From Methyloglobulus morosus KoM1 (GTDB taxonomy: Bacteria > Pseudomonadota > Gammaproteobacteria > Methylococcales > Methylomonadaceae), in NCBI RefSeq assembly GCF_000496735.2, contig NZ_AYLO01000044.1, forward strand, positions 1 through 64,000: DNA of 64,000 nt, written 5' to 3'. The notes below the pieces were generated by a model that saw nothing but the letters and a program-made list of their open reading frames with translations, did no database searches and was not told the origin of the DNA. This document shows, in pieces, positions 1-7,820 of this stretch. A program made the position numbers and the translations under genes. Within the stretch, counting starts at the first letter, position 1; the number at the start of each line of letters is the position of its first letter.

Positions 1-350
1 GGCTAAGATGGATTGTGCACGTTTTTTACTCATAACTTACTTTAAATAGGTTAATTATCTCACTGTTTTTAATATAAAGTATTTCTTAACTTAATGGCAG
101 TGACGCAGGGGCGTGGGAATGAGAAAAAAGCCCTTCGACCGCTGCGAGGCGGGAAGCCGAGTAGTCCCCAGAAGCGATAGGGCTGGGCGTTTTCACGGAT
201 GTGCGTCAGCGCTGGAGTGAAAATGCAAAGCCATACGAAATCGCGTCGAGTCATTTGCGCAGCGCCGTCATCGGCCGCTGTTGGTGGTCGATGGCTAGCG
301 TAGCAGGACGGCTGGGGCGCCGAAGGCATGAGCGGTCGCGTTAAGTTTTT

Positions 351-409
351 GCCGCTTGCTTGGGCTGGGATGCCCAAAACAAGCTTTCGCAAAAATAGCG
401 ACTCCCCGA
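351..409 (+). repeat. 59-bp dispersed repeat, copy 1
   Basis: The same 59 bases recur in direct orientation at 16445-16503 with a single mismatch (C at 365, T in the other copy). The unit starts GCCGCTTGCTTGGG and ends AGCGACTCCCCGA. Flanks of the two copies do not match, so the repeat is short and bounded. This is seen directly; its origin (mobile element end, MITE fragment or regulatory element) is unknown. Confidence 0.85.
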
Positions 410-438
410 AAGCCCAGGCCGAACGGCAAGGCGTTGAT

Positions 439-521
439 ACCGTTCGTGGTGAGCCTGTCAAACGATCTCATGAGCAAGCCGAAGGGCATGAACCGAATCA
501 ACGTGTTCAGGGTTTCCTTAA
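439..521 (+). repeat. partial copy of palindromic REP/MITE-like element
   Basis: The segment contains CCGTTCGTGGTGAGCCTGTC and ends GTGTTCAGGGTTTCCTTAA. Both match the complete palindromic element at 4563-4680 (the first in inverse orientation), so this appears to be one arm of the same family with a diverged centre. Confidence 0.55.
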
Positions 522-538
522 CAATAAAGAAACCGAGT

Positions 539-868
539 TTAATGAAAATAATCCCACGGGTATTCAGGCGTTAAAATCGGGCGAAAGCCTGACGGTGCAG
601 GAAAAGGTGCAGAAACAAATTCATAAACGCCGACCAGTTCACGGGTTACTGTCATCCCCAAACCCCTTGCCAAGCCGAGAGGGAAACCTATCGCCCCTCT
701 AGCGCGTGTTTCCTGAACAATATTGCCCGGTATCTCAAGGAAGCCACAGGTCATTCCAGCCAAGCCCCTGCCAAATTTCTGCGCTGCCGTATGTGCATAG
801 GCATTGGGAAACGAAAATAGCGCCAATGTCGTAAAAGCCGCCAGAACATAACTACTAAACTTTTTCAT
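539..868 (-). CDS. exosortase system-associated protein, TIGR04073-like
   Basis: A 109-residue exported protein. Residues 1-25 form a signal peptide (MKKFSSYVLAAFTTLALFSF, with a likely cleavage after AYA). The mature part carries KFGRGLAGMTCGFLEIPGNI followed by a glycine-rich amphipathic segment (GFPLGLARGLGMTVTRELVGVYEFV) and a C-terminal proline/tyrosine stretch. This organisation matches the small TIGR04073 family found in genomes with exosortase/PEP-CTERM systems. Its molecular role is unknown, and it probably sits in the periplasm or at the outer membrane. No exosortase or PEP-CTERM protein lies in this window. The family call rests on recalled sequence character, not a search. Confidence 0.75.
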   Translation of the reverse strand: MKKFSSYVLAAFTTLALFSFPNAYAHTAAQKFGRGLAGMTCGFLEIPGNIVQETRARGAIGFPLGLARGLGMTVTRELVGVYEFVSAPFPAPSGFRPILTPEYPWDYFH

Positions 869-1002
869 ATGTTGTCCAATATTGTTGTTATGAGGAAAGC
901 TTAGTTTAACCTAATATCTAAAATCGCCTAAAACTTGGGGTATTTGAACGGCTGGTTTCAAGCCCGGCTTGTGGTCCTCTGCGTTTACAGCACCCTACGT
1001 GC

Positions 1003-1464
1003 TCAAATCCATCTGCGCCGCCCCAAGATGTAGGTTCGGTATTCTTCGCCGAATTTCTCAAGAAGAATCCGTTCTTCGGGTTTGATCTGGAACCGAGTGA
1101 TATACGCAATGAAGGCGACCACTCCACCCAAGGACACTGGGGATGCCAGGAATGCGGCCCAACCCATTAGGACTAGCATGAGCCCAACATACATCGGGTT
1201 TCTCGTTATTCTATAGATTCCATTCGTGACCAGAATAGACGTGCCTTCCGGCCTTCGTGGATTCACTGTGGTCTGCGCACGCTTGAATTGCGTAGCCCCA
1301 GACACTGCGAATGCGGCTCCCAGTATAGCGAGACCCATTGCAACCGGAATTCGGGTCGTCCCGAATGCGTTGGTTTTGGGCAGTGTATGGGACAAAAGCC
1401 ACATCAATACGATGGTGACTAGCGCGACGAAGGGGGGAGGGAAGCGGAGTTCGAGGTTCGCCAC
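1003..1464 (-). CDS. isoprenylcysteine carboxyl methyltransferase-like membrane protein
   Basis: A 153-residue integral membrane protein of the ICMT/PEMT-like methyltransferase superfamily. It has three or four hydrophobic segments followed by the family signature: TNGIYRITRNPMYVGL (about residues 85-100) and, near the end, EERILLEKFGEEYRTY. I chose the GTG at 1464 because the longer open frame to 1524 runs through an attC-like site; GTG falls just after that site, preceded by AGAGAGAA. The gene probably entered as, or next to, an integron cassette. Members methylate small or lipid thiols or phospholipids using S-adenosylmethionine; the substrate here cannot be told. A second protein of this superfamily is encoded at 31967-32539. 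Confidence 0.75.
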   Translation of the reverse strand: MANLELRFPPPFVALVTIVLMWLLSHTLPKTNAFGTTRIPVAMGLAILGAAFAVSGATQFKRAQTTVNPRRPEGTSILVTNGIYRITRNPMYVGLMLVLMGWAAFLASPVSLGGVVAFIAYITRFQIKPEERILLEKFGEEYRTYILGRRRWI

Positions 1465-1479
1465 TGGATTCTCTCTGAG

Positions 1480-1569
1480 GCCTAACACCAAGCTAACCGG
1501 GCGCGGCCCACGAGCTTGAAACATATAAAGCGCCAGAAGGCCGCGCTCCGGTTGAGCGTTTTGTCAGGC
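1480..1569 (-). other. integron attC-like recombination site
   Basis: Read on the minus strand this is a 90-base imperfect palindrome. It begins GCCTGAC and ends with GTTAGGC, which fits the attC core consensus GTTRRRY. The arms pair 25 of 29 positions, including an uninterrupted GCGCGGCC stem and an AACCGG block, with two unpaired bases on one arm only. The variable loop is 30 bases. One-sided extrahelical bases and a conserved core are hallmarks of attC hairpins recognised by integron integrases. The stop codon of the toxin gene lies inside the first box, as is common for cassette genes. No integrase gene is in the window. Confidence 0.78.
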
Positions 1570-1821
1570 AAGCAATTTATCATAGTCTGCGTGGTTACCA
1601 ATCCAAAACCATTGAACGCCCTGATCCACAGGAACACCAAGGGCGCGATAACCCAAGCTAACGCGGGCACTACGGAATGCCCCATTTTTAACGGATTTAA
1701 ATTGTAACGAAGGGTGGTGAGGATTTTGTTTAAGTAGCTCGTAGTTATTACGGGCCTGTTGCTGGTTCAATTGGCAAAGCATCGAATATTGCCAGAATTT
1801 TGCCGATGTGAAATGTTTCAA
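1564..1821 (-). CDS. RelE/ParE-superfamily toxin
   Basis: An 85-residue basic protein whose C-terminal half has the RelE/ParE fold pattern: KSVKNGAFRSARVSLGYRALG, then VQWFWIGNHADYDKLL, the usual terminal beta strand with an H-x-x-Y-D ending. RelE-type toxins cleave mRNA on the ribosome and ParE-type toxins poison gyrase; the sequence alone does not separate these. Its ATG overlaps the stop codon of the preceding antitoxin gene (ATGA), so the two are translationally coupled. The stop codon lies in the attC site, implying the pair is or was a mobile integron cassette. Confidence 0.8.
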   Translation of the reverse strand: MKHFTSAKFWQYSMLCQLNQQQARNNYELLKQNPHHPSLQFKSVKNGAFRSARVSLGYRALGVPVDQGVQWFWIGNHADYDKLLA

Positions 1822-2018
1822 AGCTCACGAGCCTTGCCATTTTGATAATCAGCAAGCGCTTCCGCTGCTAAGGCGTCCAGTTTTCCTGCATTTGCATCCT
1901 CTTCTATTTGTGCGTCCCAAGCAGACTCATCAAACTTGGCAAACCATTGGCGAAATTCAGCTAACTCGTGAGCTGGCAATTGTTCAATTGCTCGTTCAAT
2001 AGATTGAATAGAAGGCAT
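1818..2018 (-). CDS. antitoxin of the RelE/ParE-type module
   Basis: A 66-residue acidic protein rich in alanine and glutamate (AIEQLPAHELAEFRQWFAKF, later ALADYQNGKAREL). It has the shape of the small helical antitoxins commonly found just before toxins of this type. No classic ribbon-helix-helix or HTH motif is evident, so DNA binding is uncertain. It is first in the bicistron and overlaps the toxin start by four bases. The antitoxin role is inferred from size, charge and gene order. Confidence 0.72.
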   Translation of the reverse strand: MPSIQSIERAIEQLPAHELAEFRQWFAKFDESAWDAQIEEDANAGKLDALAAEALADYQNGKAREL

Positions 2019-2247
2019 AAAAACTCCAGTATGCTTGTTTTATCGTGGTAGGTTAATTTTAGCACGACCCAAAAAAGCGTACTCGCAAAATCGGTGTAAC
2101 AATCGACTTTATCTGCTCTGGTTATGACGGTTTGCTAGCGCGAAACTGTCTTACGGGTTAATCGCATAATGAGTAGGGCAGCTCTTGTGGTTACACAATG
2201 TCATTTATTTAAATGTGATAATAAATTTTGGTTTATTATATCTGAGA

Positions 2248-2366
2248 AGATAGGCTAAAACTGTCGTAAGGCAGTGGCAGAAAGTCGCGGATCCTGACAC
2301 CCATTATCAGGAAAGTAGTCGAACTACCGATTGCGTATGAAAAGCCGCAAATTGAAGTTCGACTTT
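2248..2366 (+). promoter_or_regulatory. candidate c-di-GMP-I (GEMM) riboswitch with terminator
   Basis: The leader aligns by eye with GEMM-I. There is a first hairpin (AGGCTAAAACTG, loop, CAGT), then GGCAGAAAGTCGCGGATC in place of GGACGCAAAGC-CGG-TC, then a stem (CCTGA/TCAGG) and GTAGTCGAACTACCGAT resembling the 3' GGTAGCCGGGTTACCG element. AAAGTCG at 2281-2287 can alternatively pair with CGACTTT at 2360-2366, which is followed by T residues, giving a terminator/anti-terminator choice. GEMM riboswitches commonly control extracellular and exosortase-linked genes. The core GACGCAAAGC is not exact here, so a covariance-model hit is needed. Confidence 0.5.
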
Positions 2367-2388
2367 TTTTCAAAAAAGAGGTTAATTT

Positions 2389-2634
2389 ATGAAATTGACA
2401 AAAAAATTGATGTTAATTGCAATGTTTTCATTGTTGGTTACCGGTCAAGTTTGGGCAGCGGCCTCAATTACAGGCTGTATAGCGAGTGGTGGTCAAGCGA
2501 ATGGATGTTCTCCCGCTGCTGCTCCAGAAATGGATGCCGCTAACGCGACAATTCCCGTTGCCCTGATGACAGGTATAGTTCTCTTGTTAAAGGAACGGTC
2601 TCGTTCCAAACGGCCTTCTAAATCAGGCCAATAA
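2389..2634 (+). CDS. small secreted protein of unknown function
   Basis: An 81-residue protein not recognised as a named family. Residues 1-24 are a signal peptide (MKLTKKLMLIAMFSLLVTGQ, then VWAA). The mature part is short, Ala/Gly/Ser-rich with two cysteines (CIASGG..CSPAAA) that could form a disulfide. It ends with a hydrophobic stretch (IPVALMTGIVLLL) and a basic tail (KERSRSKRPSKSGQ). That tail resembles a C-terminal anchoring or sorting signal but lacks a PEP motif. An AGAGG ribosome-binding site precedes the ATG, and the gene follows a structured leader, so expression is probably riboswitch-controlled. Confidence 0.65.
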   Translation: MKLTKKLMLIAMFSLLVTGQVWAAASITGCIASGGQANGCSPAAAPEMDAANATIPVALMTGIVLLLKERSRSKRPSKSGQ

Positions 2635-2650
2635 AATTTTAATCCTAGTT

Positions 2651-2676
2651 ATACCTGGTGTGCTAACGCCAGGTAT
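2651..2676 (+). terminator. hairpin after the small secreted protein gene
   Basis: Perfect 8-bp stem ATACCTGG/CCAGGTAT with a 10-base loop, 17 bases after the stop codon. There is no strong T run, so it may stabilise the mRNA end or be a weak terminator. Confidence 0.5.
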
Positions 2677-3023
2677 ATTGCCGCCAGATTGCAACAAACA
2701 TCCAATAATTGCCGATAATCTACGGTAGTTTACAAAAATATCAAAATATCCGTTAAAACGGAGGGCCGAATAGGTCAAGTTGGTATACCGCTTCGTACTC
2801 AACGGAATATTTCCCGTGTGTCCTCTTAGGTGGATTTAATGTTTGTATCGTTAATTTCCGTGGGTCAGCTATTCGTTTTTTTGTAGCCGTTCGCTTATCG
2901 TATCTGATAAGTTTCGTTCCCTGGCGCTCATCATCAGAATCTATAAAACATAGCTGTCATCTTGAGGTAAACGGTTATTATTATGCGTTAGGTTAGCGTT
3001 ATCTTCCCTTTCCGTTTATCGCA
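2677..3023. other. intergenic stretch without recognisable feature
   Basis: AT-rich non-coding DNA between the small secreted protein gene and the MATE transporter. It presumably holds the transporter promoter, but I cannot point to convincing -35/-10 boxes or a strong ribosome-binding site. Confidence 0.5.
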
Positions 3024-4358
3024 ATGAAAACAAGCCAGCAGGCCGAACAAAGTAGCCAGGATGAGGGGATAAGCACCCAAAGCCTTATCTATTTGACCTT
3101 CCCAGCCGCCTTGTCGGCGATGCTGAATAACGCTTACCGCGTCATCGACCAACATGCCGTGCAGTGGCTGGGCGTGGATGCCCAGGCCGCCATTGCGTCT
3201 TGTACGTTTGTGCTGATCGCATTCTTTGCGGGTTACACCATCTTTGCGTCGGGTGCGATTGCCTTGGTGGCCCGTGCGGTGGGTGCCGAGAATGTCCAGG
3301 AACAAAAGAATCTCATCGGCAGTGCGTTAACGGCGGCGGCATCTGCCGGCATAATTATTTTGACGGCTAGTGGCCTGTTCGCTCCCTTAACGGTCAAGAG
3401 CTTAGGTTTGCAGGGCGACCTTGCCGCGCAAGCCGAAACTTACCTGCGCTGGCACGCACTTTATTGTTTGCCGCAAGCCGTCATGCCGACTTTGGATGCC
3501 ATTTTTATTGCGTACGGACGAACCAAGGTCGTGCTGGGTCTGCAAATAACGGCTTCATTACTCAATTTTTTGTTGAACCCTGTCTTTATCTATATGCTTG
3601 GTTTTGGCATAGGCGGCGCGGCAATGGCGACAGGCATAAGTCAGGCGGTAGCGCTTTCAATCGGTCTTGTCGTATTGTCGCGCACCCAAGGTTTCGATCA
3701 CGGAACTTTTCGGCTGAATCATCATGTGTTACGCATCATCAAAGTGGGGTTGCCGATGTGCTGGGGTACATTGGTGTTCGCCGGGGTTTATTGGGCGTTG
3801 CTGCGTTGGGTGATTTCGCCCTTGGGGCCTGCCGTCAATGCGGCTTTGGGTATCGGTTTTTCCGTGTTGGAAGGCTTTACCTGGCCGGTGTTTTGGGGCT
3901 TTTCCATGGGGATAGCCAGCATTGTCGGGCGCTCCTTGGGCGCAGGGGAACTGGCTAAGGCTAAACATGCCATCCGCTTGGCGTTCAGGCTGGTGACTTT
4001 ATTCGGATTATTGGCGTCTGCCGTATTCTGGTGGGGTGGGGAAGTGCTGGCTAGGGCGTTTACCAACGATGCGGAAGTGCTGGAGCAAGCGGTGCTTTAC
4101 GCGCAGATATTGGCTTTTTCGCAATTGTTTGTCGCTTACGAGGCGTTGGCGGAAGGCATCTTAAGCGGCGCGGGCAAAACCAAAGCGATATTTTATTGGT
4201 CCGCACCATTAAATATCTTGCGGATTCCCTGTTGTTGGTTGTTTGCCATCCATTACGGTTATGGTGCGGCGGCGGTTTGGTGGGTGATAAATTGTTCGAC
4301 TTTCCTGAAAGCATTAGGGAAATGGAGTACGGTTCTCAGCGGGCGTTGGCAAGCGTAA
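3024..4358 (+). CDS. MATE family multidrug/cation antiporter
   Basis: A 444-residue polytopic inner-membrane protein with about 12 hydrophobic segments in two similar halves, the standard length and layout of MATE exporters. Typical features are the N-terminal TFPAALSAMLNNAYRVIDQ segment, the glycine/alanine-rich helices around residues 65-90 (GYTIFASGAIALVARAVGA), and a second-half counterpart (WPVFWGFSMGIASIVGRSLGAGELAKAKHAIRLA, written in part). MATE proteins extrude cationic compounds using a Na+ or H+ gradient; the substrate cannot be inferred. It is monocistronic, flanked by non-coding DNA on both sides. The ribosome-binding site is weak. Confidence 0.85.
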   Translation: MKTSQQAEQSSQDEGISTQSLIYLTFPAALSAMLNNAYRVIDQHAVQWLGVDAQAAIASCTFVLIAFFAGYTIFASGAIALVARAVGAENVQEQKNLIGSALTAAASAGIIILTASGLFAPLTVKSLGLQGDLAAQAETYLRWHALYCLPQAVMPTLDAIFIAYGRTKVVLGLQITASLLNFLLNPVFIYMLGFGIGGAAMATGISQAVALSIGLVVLSRTQGFDHGTFRLNHHVLRIIKVGLPMCWGTLVFAGVYWALLRWVISPLGPAVNAALGIGFSVLEGFTWPVFWGFSMGIASIVGRSLGAGELAKAKHAIRLAFRLVTLFGLLASAVFWWGGEVLARAFTNDAEVLEQAVLYAQILAFSQLFVAYEALAEGILSGAGKTKAIFYWSAPLNILRIPCCWLFAIHYGYGAAAVWWVINCSTFLKALGKWSTVLSGRWQA

Positions 4359-4562
4359 TCATCTTTGCAGTTAATGCCTTGCGTGACCGAATCATGAAAA
4401 CACATGGGCAATTAGTTCCTTAACGCGGGTAAATCCGGTAGAATTCGCGGCTTTAAATTCAGTTGGATATGTTGTGCGTCCATTTTTTGCGAAAGCGCAA
4501 ATGGTTAGGATTGTCCAATATTCATTTATTGGTGTCCGGTTCAACACATTCAAATTTTATTC

Positions 4563-4680
4563 TTAAGGAAACGCTGAACAAGTTGATTCCATCCTTGGTT
4601 CGACAGGCTCACCACGAACGGAATCAACGCCTTACCGTTCGTCTAGGGTTTGTCGAAGGACTTGTTCAGGGATTCCTTAA
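4563..4680 (+). repeat. 118-bp palindromic REP/MITE-like element
   Basis: The ends are inverted repeats: TTAAGGAAACGCTGAACAAG on the left, and the right end reads CTTGTTCAGGGATTCCTTAA. Inside, GGTTCGACAGGCTCACCACG faces CGTTCGTCTAGGGTTTGTCG, so nearly the whole element can fold on itself. Related fragments are at 439-521 and at about 26221-26262. It ends 34 bases before prfC. No coding capacity. A non-autonomous mobile or REP-type repeat is the best explanation. Confidence 0.75.
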
Positions 4681-4714
4681 AATATGTACCTAATGGTCAT
4701 ATTTTCATACGATT

Positions 4715-6301
4715 ATGTCAGAAACAGAAATAACCACAGAATCAAAGCGGCGACGCACGTTCGCCATCATTTCCCATCCCGATGCGGGCAAAACCACCAT
4801 CACGGAAAAACTGTTGCTGTTTGGTGGGGCGATACAGCTTGCGGGCTCGGTAAAGGGACGGAAAGCGGCTCGCCATGCGACCTCGGATTGGATGGAGATG
4901 GAAAAAGAGCGGGGCATAAGCGTGACGACTTCGGTGATGCAGTTTGAGCATAAAGGCTGCATTATCAACCTGTTGGATACGCCAGGACACGAGGATTTTT
5001 CCGAAGACACCTATCGTACTTTAACGGCGGTTGATTCGGCGTTGATGGTGATAGACGTTGCCAAAGGCGTTGAAGAACGGACGATTAACCTGATGGAAGT
5101 GTGCCGACTGCGGACTACGCCGATATTGACCTTTATCAATAAGCTGGACAGGGAAGGGAAAGAGCCTATTGAGCTGATGGACGAGGTGGAGAATGTCCTC
5201 AACATCAAATGTGCTCCCATGACTTGGCCGATCGGCATGGGCAAGCGTTTCAAGGGGGTTTATCATTTATATAAGGATGAAATCCATTTGTTCAGTGCCC
5301 AGCACGGTGGAAAAATTGCCGAAGCCGAAGTCATTAAAGGGCTGGATAATCCCAAACTGGATGAATTGTTAAATGACCAGGCCGATGAGTTAAGGGAAGA
5401 GATTGACTTGGTCAAAGGCGCAAGCCATGAATTTAATCTTGCCGATTATTTGGCGGGTAAGCTTACGCCCGTGTTTTTCGGCTCTGCAATCAACAACTTT
5501 GGTATCCTGGAATTGTTGGACGCGTTTGCCGAATATGCGCCTTCACCCAGGCCAAGGCAAGCGGAACAGCGATTGGTCGCGCCGGAAGAAGATAAGTTCA
5601 CGGGTTTTGTATTTAAGGTTCAGGCCAATATGGATCCCGCGCATCGGGACAGGGTGGCGTTTTTGCGGGTCTGTTCAGGAAAATTCGATAAGGGTATGAA
5701 GATTAATCATGTCCGCATCGGCAAGCAAGTTCAAGTCAGCAATGCCATTACCTTCCAAGCGGATACCCGAAAGAACATCGAAGAAGCGTACCCTGGCGAC
5801 ATTATCGGCCTGCATAATCACGGGACGATCCAGGTCGGCGATACGTTTTCCCAAGGGGAAGCCCTGAAATATGGGGGTATTCCGTATTTTGCGCCGGAAT
5901 TGTTCCGACGCGTTGTCTTGAAAGATCCATTACGGGCGAAAGCCCTACAAAAAGGGCTGGTACAATTGACTGAAGAGGGCGCAACCCAGTTATTCAAGCC
6001 CCTAAAGAATAACGACCTTATCTTAGGCGCCGTGGGTATCTTGCAGTTTGATGTGACGGCATACCGGTTAAAAGCGGAATACAATGTGGAGTGCGTTTAC
6101 GACAACGCCCCCATTTCCACGGTGCGTTGGGTAAGCTCGGACAAGCCGACAAAGCTAGAGGAGTTCAAGGCCAGGGTATATGAGAATCTAGCCGAGGATG
6201 GCGGCGGCTACCTGGTTTACCTTGCCACTAGCAGGGTCAACCTCCAACTCACAGAGGAGCGTTGGCCGGATATTAAGTTCAGTGCGACGCGGGAATTATA
6301 G
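4715..6301 (+). CDS. prfC: peptide chain release factor 3
   Basis: A 528-residue translational GTPase that recycles RF1/RF2 from the ribosome after peptide release. The G domain shows P-loop SHPDAGKT (residues 20-27), [12 protein letters not shown] (switch I), DTPGHEDF (G3) and NKLDREG (G4). The [20 protein letters not shown] segment is diagnostic for RF3 as opposed to EF-G or LepA. The EF-Tu-like domain II and the C-terminal RF3 domain ([20 protein letters not shown]) are complete, and length matches the family. It stands alone between a palindromic repeat and the RuMP island. Confidence 0.96.
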   Translation: MSETEITTESKRRRTFAIISHPDAGKTTITEKLLLFGGAIQLAGSVKGRKAARHATSDWMEMEKERGISVTTSVMQFEHKGCIINLLDTPGHEDFSEDTYRTLTAVDSALMVIDVAKGVEERTINLMEVCRLRTTPILTFINKLDREGKEPIELMDEVENVLNIKCAPMTWPIGMGKRFKGVYHLYKDEIHLFSAQHGGKIAEAEVIKGLDNPKLDELLNDQADELREEIDLVKGASHEFNLADYLAGKLTPVFFGSAINNFGILELLDAFAEYAPSPRPRQAEQRLVAPEEDKFTGFVFKVQANMDPAHRDRVAFLRVCSGKFDKGMKINHVRIGKQVQVSNAITFQADTRKNIEEAYPGDIIGLHNHGTIQVGDTFSQGEALKYGGIPYFAPELFRRVVLKDPLRAKALQKGLVQLTEEGATQLFKPLKNNDLILGAVGILQFDVTAYRLKAEYNVECVYDNAPISTVRWVSSDKPTKLEEFKARVYENLAEDGGGYLVYLATSRVNLQLTEERWPDIKFSATREL

Positions 6302-6415
6302 TTCTTACCATGAATAACTTTACAAAAGCAATACCAGCCCTTGAATAATCAAGCTATTTTAATTTTAAGGAAGAATTATAGGCATTAGCGACACGGCGGT
6401 ATTGAGCAATGGGCA

Positions 6416-6444
6416 TTGACATCCGTCCCCTTTGTACTTTAAAG
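6416..6444 (+). promoter_or_regulatory. candidate promoter for the RuMP genes
   Basis: TTGACA at 6416-6421, then a 17-base spacer and TTAAAG at 6439-6444. The -35 box is perfect, the -10 box is poor. It lies 59 bases before the hps start in a 200-base gap, so it is the most plausible promoter visible there. Confidence 0.3.
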
Positions 6445-6502
6445 TTACCGCCGCATAACGAATATGTAAGCAACAATTATTATAACCTTCGGAGCACGTA
6501 CC

Positions 6503-7144
6503 ATGGCAAAACCATTAATCCAAATGGCATTAGATTCATTAGATTTCGACGCAACAGTAGGGCTTGCTACCCAAGTGGCACCTTATGTTGACATTTTTGA
6601 AATCGGAACTCCTTGCATTAAACACAACGGCGTTAACCTTGTTAGAGAATTACGTTCAAGATTCCCAGACAAGTTAATTCTTGTTGACCTTAAAACGATG
6701 GACGCTGGCGAATATGAAGCGACCCCTTTCTATGCGGCGGGTGCGGATATCTGCACAGTATTAGGCGTATCGGGTCTCGCAACGATTGCCGGTGTCGTTA
6801 AAGCGGCTAACGCACACGGTGCAGAAGCCCAAATCGACCTCATCAATGTTGACGACAAGATTGGCTGCGCTAAAGCATCTGCTGATCTAGGCGCACAAAT
6901 TGTTGGCGTACACACCGGTCTTGACGCTCAGGCGGCTGGCCACACTCCATTTGCTGATTTGAGCGATATCGCAAGATTAGGCTTGCCTGTCAGAATTTCA
7001 GTTGCTGGCGGTATTAAACAATCCACTGTGCAAGACGTTGTTCAAGCTGGCGCGAATATTATCGTGGTTGGTGCGGCAATTTATGGCGCTCCATCTCCTG
7101 CAGAAGCGGCTCGTGAGATCCGTGAATTGGTTGACGCGGCATAA
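6503..7144 (+). CDS. hps: 3-hexulose-6-phosphate synthase
   Basis: A 213-residue enzyme that condenses formaldehyde with D-ribulose 5-phosphate to D-arabino-3-hexulose 6-phosphate, the entry step of the RuMP cycle. It belongs to the orotidine-monophosphate decarboxylase superfamily of TIM barrels. The superfamily D-x-K-x-x-D active site is visible as DLKTMD (residues 62-67). FEIGTPCIKHNG near residue 32 and the phosphate-binding RISVAGGIKQST and IIVVGAAIYGAPSP segments are as expected. Full length. A GGAG Shine-Dalgarno lies 8 bases before the ATG. It is first in a run hps-phi-tkt. The distinctly regular codon use suggests high expression. Confidence 0.96.
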   Translation: MAKPLIQMALDSLDFDATVGLATQVAPYVDIFEIGTPCIKHNGVNLVRELRSRFPDKLILVDLKTMDAGEYEATPFYAAGADICTVLGVSGLATIAGVVKAANAHGAEAQIDLINVDDKIGCAKASADLGAQIVGVHTGLDAQAAGHTPFADLSDIARLGLPVRISVAGGIKQSTVQDVVQAGANIIVVGAAIYGAPSPAEAAREIRELVDAA

Positions 7145-7155
7145 TAAGGACTGAT

Positions 7156-7689
7156 ATGCATCAGAAACTTATCATAGATAAAATATCGAGCATCCTAGAT
7201 GCGACCGACAAGTCTCATGATGTCAGGCTGACAGAAATGCTTGATAGCGCAAGGCGTATATTTATCGCTGGTGCAGGTCGTTCTAAGTTGGTAGGCAATT
7301 TTTTTGCGATGCGGTTGGTGCACGGTGGCTACGATGTTAGCGTGGTCGGCGAAATTGTCACTCCCAGTATCAAAAATGGGGATTTGTTAATCATTATCTC
7401 GGGTTCAGGTGAAACCGAGCAATTGATCGCTTTTACCAAAAGCGCGAAAAAAGTTGGGGCCAAAATTGTCTTGATATCTGCCAAAAGCAGCTCAACTATC
7501 GGTGATATGGCTGATGCCGTGTTTGCGGTTGGCAGCCCAGACCAATATGGGAAAGTGGTCGGTATGCCAATGGGAACGGTTTTCGAACTGTCCACCTTGA
7601 TCTTCCTGGAAGCCATTGTTTCGCACATAATCCATGAGAAGGGGATTGCCGAGGAAGTCATGAGGGAAAGGCACGCCAATTTGGAATAA
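7156..7689 (+). CDS. phi: 6-phospho-3-hexuloisomerase
   Basis: A 177-residue SIS-domain isomerase that converts 3-hexulose 6-phosphate to fructose 6-phosphate, completing formaldehyde fixation. The sugar-phosphate-binding elements are clear: IFIAGAGRSKLVGNFFAMRL (residues 35-54), IISGSGETEQL, and KSSSTIGDMADAVFAVGSPDQYGKVVGMPMGT in parts. The C-terminal helix ends HIIHEKGIAEEVMRERHANLE, typical of HxlB/RmpB. It starts 11 bases after the hps stop with AAGGA as ribosome-binding site, so the two are co-transcribed. Length matches the stand-alone family. Confidence 0.95.
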   Translation: MHQKLIIDKISSILDATDKSHDVRLTEMLDSARRIFIAGAGRSKLVGNFFAMRLVHGGYDVSVVGEIVTPSIKNGDLLIIISGSGETEQLIAFTKSAKKVGAKIVLISAKSSSTIGDMADAVFAVGSPDQYGKVVGMPMGTVFELSTLIFLEAIVSHIIHEKGIAEEVMRERHANLE

Positions 7690-7820
7690 CCCAATCGATT
7701 TACGGACGGATGAAAAAGATCATTCGTTCGTATTTCGCGAGGATAATAAAAATTAAGTTAAAGTGGCGAGCCGGATAAGCGTTAAAGTCACACTAAGAAT
7801 AATTACAACAGGAGATAACT

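Larger units (their letters stand above)
1..538. other. non-coding accessory stretch built of repeats
   Basis: I find no convincing gene here. Open frames exist on both strands, but their translations look like chance reading of repeat DNA and have no recognisable domain. The segment contains one copy of a 59-bp dispersed repeat (351-409) and, directly after it, half of a palindromic element whose complete copy lies near 4.6 kb. The first 70 bases are AT-rich and could belong to a gene outside the window. Confidence 0.6.

Noticed and set aside
328-702. 124-codon frame on the plus strand
   Set aside because: It runs through two repeat copies and opposite the exosortase-associated gene; the translation has no domain or coding character.
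903-1000. Second attC site after the methyltransferase-like gene
   Set aside because: GTTTAAC at 903 fits the box consensus, but I could not find a matching partner box or pairing arms before 1003.
2389-2634. Small secreted protein as a PEP-CTERM protein
   Set aside because: It has a C-terminal hydrophobic stretch and basic tail but no P-E-P motif before it, and it is much shorter than usual substrates.
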